From contig NZ_JAOTID010000015.1 of NCBI RefSeq assembly GCF_026163695.1, positions 84,367-148,366 of the forward strand: a stretch of 64,000 nucleotides of DNA. Direction: 5' to 3'. This stretch comes from Shumkonia mesophila (lineage in GTDB: Bacteria > Pseudomonadota > Alphaproteobacteria > Rhodospirillales > Shumkoniaceae). The position numbers were made by a program, and so were the translations under genes. The stretch's first letter is position 1. Each line of letters starts with the position of its first letter. The notes below the pieces were generated by a model. The model did no database searches. It was given only the letters and a program-made list of their open reading frames with translations, and was not told the origin of the DNA. Of this stretch, positions 60,545 through 64,000 are shown one piece after another.

Positions 60545-63390
60545 TGCACACCTCCCTGGCCCCGCAGGGCGTGTTGGGCGATCGCCTGGTCGACGGTCGC
60601 CACCAGCGCGTCGCGGTTGAACTTGGCCACATATTCGTTAAAGCCGGCCGCCATACCTTCGGCCATGTCGCGTTCTCCGGCATGGGTGGAGAGCGCGATC
60701 AGCGGCAACGCCGACCACGGCCCCTGGGCGCGGAGTTCGCGGGCCAAGTCGTAGCCGCTCATCCCCGGCATCTCGATGTCGCTGATGATGGCGTCGAATT
60801 CCGCGCCTTCGTCACGCAGCTTCAATGCCGCCGCGGCGTCCTCGACCGTCACCACGTCATAGCCGGCCACCGACAGCTGCGGGCGCATGAGATTGCGGAA
60901 GAACGGGCTGTCGTCGATCAGCAGCAACCGCTGCCCCTTGCGCCCTTCTCCCGCCCGCGTCATGCCGCCGCCGGGGCGACCGAACCAATCGCTGAAGGCC
61001 CGCGTCAGATAGAACGCGGTGTCGATGACGTCGGTCGCCTTGCCGGCCACCACGGCGGTTCCCACCAAGCCGGGCTGGTCGGCCTTCAGTTCCACAGAGA
61101 TGCGGTCCTCGACGATGTCGATGATGTCGTCGACGACGAGACCCATTGAACGGTCGCCCTCGGTGAACACGATGGTCGGCTGCCGGCCCTCGGTCGCCCA
61201 CGTGTGGCTGGGGTTGAAGGGCACCAGCGGCATGATGTGGCCGCGGTACTGCACCATGGGCACGCCGTGCGAATGCTCGACGCTGCCGAGGTCGATCTCT
61301 TCGAGACGGGCCACCAGGGCCAAAGGCACCGCCTTCAGTTCCTCGTTGCCGGCCCGGAAGACCAGCAGCGACGTGACCTCTTCGTTGAAGGCCACGTGAC
61401 GTTCGTCCAGCTCGGCCGCTTCCTCGCGGGTCACCGTCACCGCGCTGGTCGTCGCCGCGATGCCGTTGGGGTCGAGGATCATGATGACGCTGCCGTCGCC
61501 CAGGATGGTGTTGCCCGAGAACATGGAGATCTCGCGCAGGATCGGCGACACCGGCTTGACCACGATTTCCTCGGTGTCGAACACCCGGTCGACGATGACG
61601 CCGAAGCGGTAGGTGCCGACCTGGCAGACCACGATGAACTTCTCGTCGCGGGCCAGATCCGGCGCCTTGGCGCCGCCGTCCAGGCGCAGCAGATGGCTGA
61701 GCAGGACGAGCGGCAGCAACCGGTCGCGCAGGCGCAGGACCGGCGCCTCGTTGATCAGTTCGATCGAGCTTTCCGAATGAGCCGACGCGCGGACCAGTTC
61801 CAGCACGCTGATCTGCGGGATGGCGAACCGCTCGCCGCCGCACTCCACGATCAGCGCCGAGACGATGGCCAGCGTCAGCGGGATCTTGATGGTGAAGATC
61901 GATCCCGAGCCTTCCTTCGAGGAGAACTCGATGGTGCCGCCGATCTTCTCGATGTTCGAGCGCACCACGTCCATGCCGACGCCGCGGCCCGAGACGTTGG
62001 TGATCTTTTCGGCCGTCGAGAAGCCGGGGCGCATGATGAACTGATGGATCTGCTGTTCGGTCATGGCCTCGAGCTCGGCTTCCGTCGCCATGCCGTTGGC
62101 TAAGGCCTTCGCCCGGATCCGCTTGGTGTTGAGACCGCGCCCATCGTCGGAAATCTCGATGATGATGTGGCCGCCCTCGTGATAGGCGTTGAGCCGGATC
62201 AGCCCCTTCTCGGGCTTGCCCGCCTGGAGGCGGTCGGCCGGGCCTTCCAACCCGTGATCGGCCGAGTTGCGCACCATATGGGTCAGCGGGTCCTTGATCA
62301 GCTCCAGAACCTGGCGATCCAGTTCGGTGTCGGCGCCCAGCATCTGGAGTTCGATCTTCTTGCCCGATTCGACCGACAGGTCGCGCACGATGCGGGGCAG
62401 CTTCGACCAGGCGTTGCCGATCGGCTGCATGCGCGTCTTCATCACCCCCTCCTGGAGGTCGGAGGTGATCAGGCTCAGGCGCTGCAGGGGCACCTTGAAT
62501 TCGCTGTCGTCCTTGCCGCGGACCATCTGCAAGAGCTGGTTGCGGGTCAGCACCAGTTCGCTGACCAGGGTCATCAGGTTTTCGAGCAGGCCGACGCTGA
62601 CCCGGATCGAATGCGAGGCGACCGCCGACTCCTTGGTCCCCTCCGCTTCCTTGCGCACTCCGGTAGCCGAGCCGGAACGCTTGCCCACCGAGGCGCCGGA
62701 GCCGGAAGCCCCATCCTCGCTCTCGTCGACTTCATCGGCACCGCCGGTCGCTTCGACCGCCGGCTTGGCCGCCGGTTCGACGGCTGTTGCCGTTTTGGAG
62801 GCTTCCGCCATGCGTTCGGCTTCCATTGCCGCGCGCAACGCCTCGTCCGAGGCCGCCTTGATGCCGGCCGCCTCGGCCGCCGCCACTTCCTCCAGCAACT
62901 CCGCCGCCACCGGGAAGCCGACATCCACCGTCACCGGGACGCTGGCGGCCTCTTGCTCCTTCTCCTTTTTGGCCTTCTTCTTGGCGGGCGCCGGGGTCGG
63001 AAGCGACTCCGTCTTGCCTTCCGCCATGGCGTTCAGGAGTTGGATCAGATCACCATCCTCGCCCTCGGGTTCGGTGCCGGTCTCCTCGAGGACTCCCAAC
63101 AGCTCCTTGATGCGGTCGATCGAGGACAGGATGAGCGTTACCGAACCGGGCGTCACCTCCAGCGCGCCGTCCCGGAACTTGCCCAGCACGTTTTCCGCCG
63201 AGTGGGCGACCGTTTCCAGCCTCGGCAGGCCGAGGAAGCCGCACGTACCCTTGATCGTGTGAACCAGCCGGAAAATGTCCTGCAAGATTGCCGAATTCGA
63301 CGGATCCCGCTCGAACTCCACCAGTTCAACGTCCAGGACCGACAAATTCTCGGACGTCTCCGTCAGAAAATCCGTCAATAAATCGTCCAT
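60541..63390 (-). CDS. cheA: Chemotaxis histidine kinase CheA with two CheW-like domains and a C-terminal receiver
   Basis: The 949-residue protein has an Hpt domain at the N-terminus with H44 in RLVHTIKGTCGFLGLPRLE, then a long alanine- and glutamate-rich linker (about residues 130-270). The dimerisation helices follow (IRVSVGLLENLMTLVSELVL), the ATPase domain (MVRNSADHGLEG, SDDGRGLN, SGRGVGMDVVRSN) and a CheW-like domain (ERFAIPQISVLELVRASAHS). A second CheW-like domain comes next (SLLVFRAGNEELKAVPLALV), and a receiver ends the protein (LLLIDDSPFFRNL, IISDIEMPGMSGYDL). A fused receiver and doubled CheW region are found in CheA proteins of several alphaproteobacterial chemotaxis-like pathways. 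CheY, CheR and CheB are not in the window. Confidence 0.96.
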   Translation of the reverse strand: MDDLLTDFLTETSENLSVLDVELVEFERDPSNSAILQDIFRLVHTIKGTCGFLGLPRLETVAHSAENVLGKFRDGALEVTPGSVTLILSSIDRIKELLGVLEETGTEPEGEDGDLIQLLNAMAEGKTESLPTPAPAKKKAKKEKEQEAASVPVTVDVGFPVAAELLEEVAAAEAAGIKAASDEALRAAMEAERMAEASKTATAVEPAAKPAVEATGGADEVDESEDGASGSGASVGKRSGSATGVRKEAEGTKESAVASHSIRVSVGLLENLMTLVSELVLTRNQLLQMVRGKDDSEFKVPLQRLSLITSDLQEGVMKTRMQPIGNAWSKLPRIVRDLSVESGKKIELQMLGADTELDRQVLELIKDPLTHMVRNSADHGLEGPADRLQAGKPEKGLIRLNAYHEGGHIIIEISDDGRGLNTKRIRAKALANGMATEAELEAMTEQQIHQFIMRPGFSTAEKITNVSGRGVGMDVVRSNIEKIGGTIEFSSKEGSGSIFTIKIPLTLAIVSALIVECGGERFAIPQISVLELVRASAHSESSIELINEAPVLRLRDRLLPLVLLSHLLRLDGGAKAPDLARDEKFIVVCQVGTYRFGVIVDRVFDTEEIVVKPVSPILREISMFSGNTILGDGSVIMILDPNGIAATTSAVTVTREEAAELDERHVAFNEEVTSLLVFRAGNEELKAVPLALVARLEEIDLGSVEHSHGVPMVQYRGHIMPLVPFNPSHTWATEGRQPTIVFTEGDRSMGLVVDDIIDIVEDRISVELKADQPGLVGTAVVAGKATDVIDTAFYLTRAFSDWFGRPGGGMTRAGEGRKGQRLLLIDDSPFFRNLMRPQLSVAGYDVVTVEDAAAALKLRDEGAEFDAIISDIEMPGMSGYDLARELRAQGPWSALPLIALSTHAGERDMAEGMAAGFNEYVAKFNRDALVATVDQAIAQHALRGQGGVQ

Positions 63391-63712
63391 CACTGCACTC
63401 CCTATTCCTCGGACCGGATTCCGGCGAGTCAACGTGTCCACATGCAATCGGCTAGTTGCCGTCGAACCCGCCGATCCCGATAGTCTTCCCGCCGGCACGC
63501 GAACGTCGGGTGGATTGGCGAAGCCCTGTTCTATCCCATCGGTACGATAAAGGCCGCACGTTTCGAAAGAATGTCTAGGACGGAGTTTTTGGTAACGGTT
63601 TGTCGCCTAAGTGTGACAGCCTGAAACAATTTCCGTTAAAAAGAAGAAAATTCGCCCGATGGCCGTCCCCCACCCCGCCGATGGTGGGCGGAGTGGGGGG
63701 TACGGAAGGGGG
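63391..63712. other. Intergenic region between cheA and the chemoreceptor gene
   Basis: About 320 bases. It contains the presumed terminator hairpin of the chemoreceptor gene at one end and the cheA promoter at the other. I see no further gene or RNA. Confidence 0.45.
63638..63699 (-). terminator. Hairpin after the chemoreceptor gene
   Basis: Arms cccccaccccgcc (63667-63679) and ggcggagtggggg (63687-63699) form a 13-base-pair stem with one G-T wobble and a 7-base loop. In the minus direction a T-rich run (ttttcttcttttt, 63638-63650) follows 16 bases later. The distance is longer than in a textbook terminator, but the stem is very stable. Confidence 0.6.
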
Positions 63713-64000
63713 TTACGCGCCCCGTACGTTGGCCAGGAACTTGTCGACTTCGGCGCGAAGCGTCTCGGATTGGCGGGACAGGTCGGCTGCCGTCGACTGG
63801 ATCTGGGCGGCCGCCGCCCCGGTGTCGTTGGCCGCCTGGCTGACGCCGCTGATGTTGGAGGAGACCTCGTGGGTGCCGGCCGACGCCTGCTCGACGTTGC
63901 GGGCGATCTCCTGGGTTGCCGCACCCTGCTCCTCGACCGCCGAGGCGACCCCCGAGTTGACCTCGTTGATCTTGGAGATCGTCTTGGTGATCGATTCGAT
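63713..64000 (-). CDS. Methyl-accepting chemotaxis protein, C-terminal part (cut by the window edge)
   Basis: Only the last 95 residues are present. They form the membrane-distal end of a chemoreceptor signalling coiled coil: IESITKTISKINEVNSGVAS, AVEEQGAATQEIARNVEQAS, AGTHEVSSNISGVSQAANDT, then a helix ending FLANVRGA. The EEQGAATQEIARNV segment is the usual adaptation-region pattern of alphaproteobacterial receptors. It lies upstream of cheA on the same strand with about 320 bases between. The sensor domain is outside the window. Confidence 0.93.
   Translation of the reverse strand: MESITKTISKINEVNSGVASAVEEQGAATQEIARNVEQASAGTHEVSSNISGVSQAANDTGAAAAQIQSTAADLSRQSETLRAEVDKFLANVRGA

Noticed and set aside
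1..64000. CRISPR arrays, rRNA, tRNA and insertion sequences
   Set aside because: Reading through all intergenic regions I saw no regularly spaced repeats, no cloverleaf-like sequences with conserved TTCGA loops, no rRNA-like stretches and no transposase gene.

Overview
The window is a GC-rich, densely coded chromosomal segment. It most resembles an alphaproteobacterium, probably of the Rhodospirillales type. The grounds are a phoR-pstSCAB-phoU-phoB regulon, an aa3-type cox operon followed by DUF983, TRAP and tripartite tricarboxylate (TTT) transporters, a CheA with a fused receiver, and many multi-PAS kinases. The assignment is inference from gene content; there is no rRNA or other taxonomic marker. 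I found no tRNA, rRNA, CRISPR array, intact insertion sequence or phage gene.

Layout. 0-0.9 kb: the tail of an AbiEii-type toxin and a gene-poor scar that carries a 19-bp tandem repeat and a 68-bp copy of the 3' end of a GYD-domain gene located 6.2 kb away. 0.9-7.3 kb: a LysR regulator divergent from a TRAP operon (Q, M, creatininase-like hydrolase, P, M20 amidohydrolase), then the GYD gene. 7.6-10.8 kb: a multi-PAS histidine kinase and a CYTH triphosphatase. 10.7-14.5 kb: two tandem PiT phosphate permeases with a DUF47 (PhoU-like) protein. 15.1-22.9 kb: the Pho regulon with phased 11-bp Pho-box arrays before phoR and pstS. 23.3-31.7 kb: an Rnk-like protein, then an FCD-GntR regulator with three palindromic operators divergent from two FAH-family genes, an isocitrate-dehydrogenase-like gene with a changed active site, and a TTT transporter. 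31.7-33.3 kb: a dihydroxyphthalate-decarboxylase-like protein and a DUF924 protein.

33.5-41.3 kb is the most unusual block: an eight-gene minus-strand operon encoding TusA, an MvhD-like iron-sulfur protein, two HdrA-like flavoproteins, a small winged-helix-like protein, a DsrE-like protein, an HdrB/DsrK-like CCG protein and an NfnB/GltD-like NAD(P)-linked iron-sulfur flavoprotein. It looks like a soluble heterodisulfide-reductase-type machine tied to persulfide carriers and a nicotinamide pool. It lacks the usual Dsr, sHdr or Qmo membrane partners within the window.

41.5-51.1 kb: cytochrome c oxidase (coxB, coxA, ctaG, coxC, DUF983) and heme A synthesis (ctaA, ctaB). In the same area lie a divergent set of a 26-residue membrane peptide, a DUF420 protein and a heme-copper-oxidase-like protein, and a MoaD-like protein. 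51.1-55 kb: two paralogous aldo/keto reductases around an UPF0173 metallo-hydrolase, and an EamA exporter. 55-64 kb: a minus-strand signalling block (an MCP fragment, CheA with receiver, CheW, a six-PAS hybrid kinase, and an HD-GYP response regulator).

Three transport systems (TRAP, Pst, TTT) each have a stem-loop directly after the binding-protein gene, which fits over-expression of the periplasmic component. Phosphate handling (low-affinity PiT, high-affinity Pst, DUF47, PhoU, CYTH) and respiration (Hdr-like block beside cox) are the main themes.
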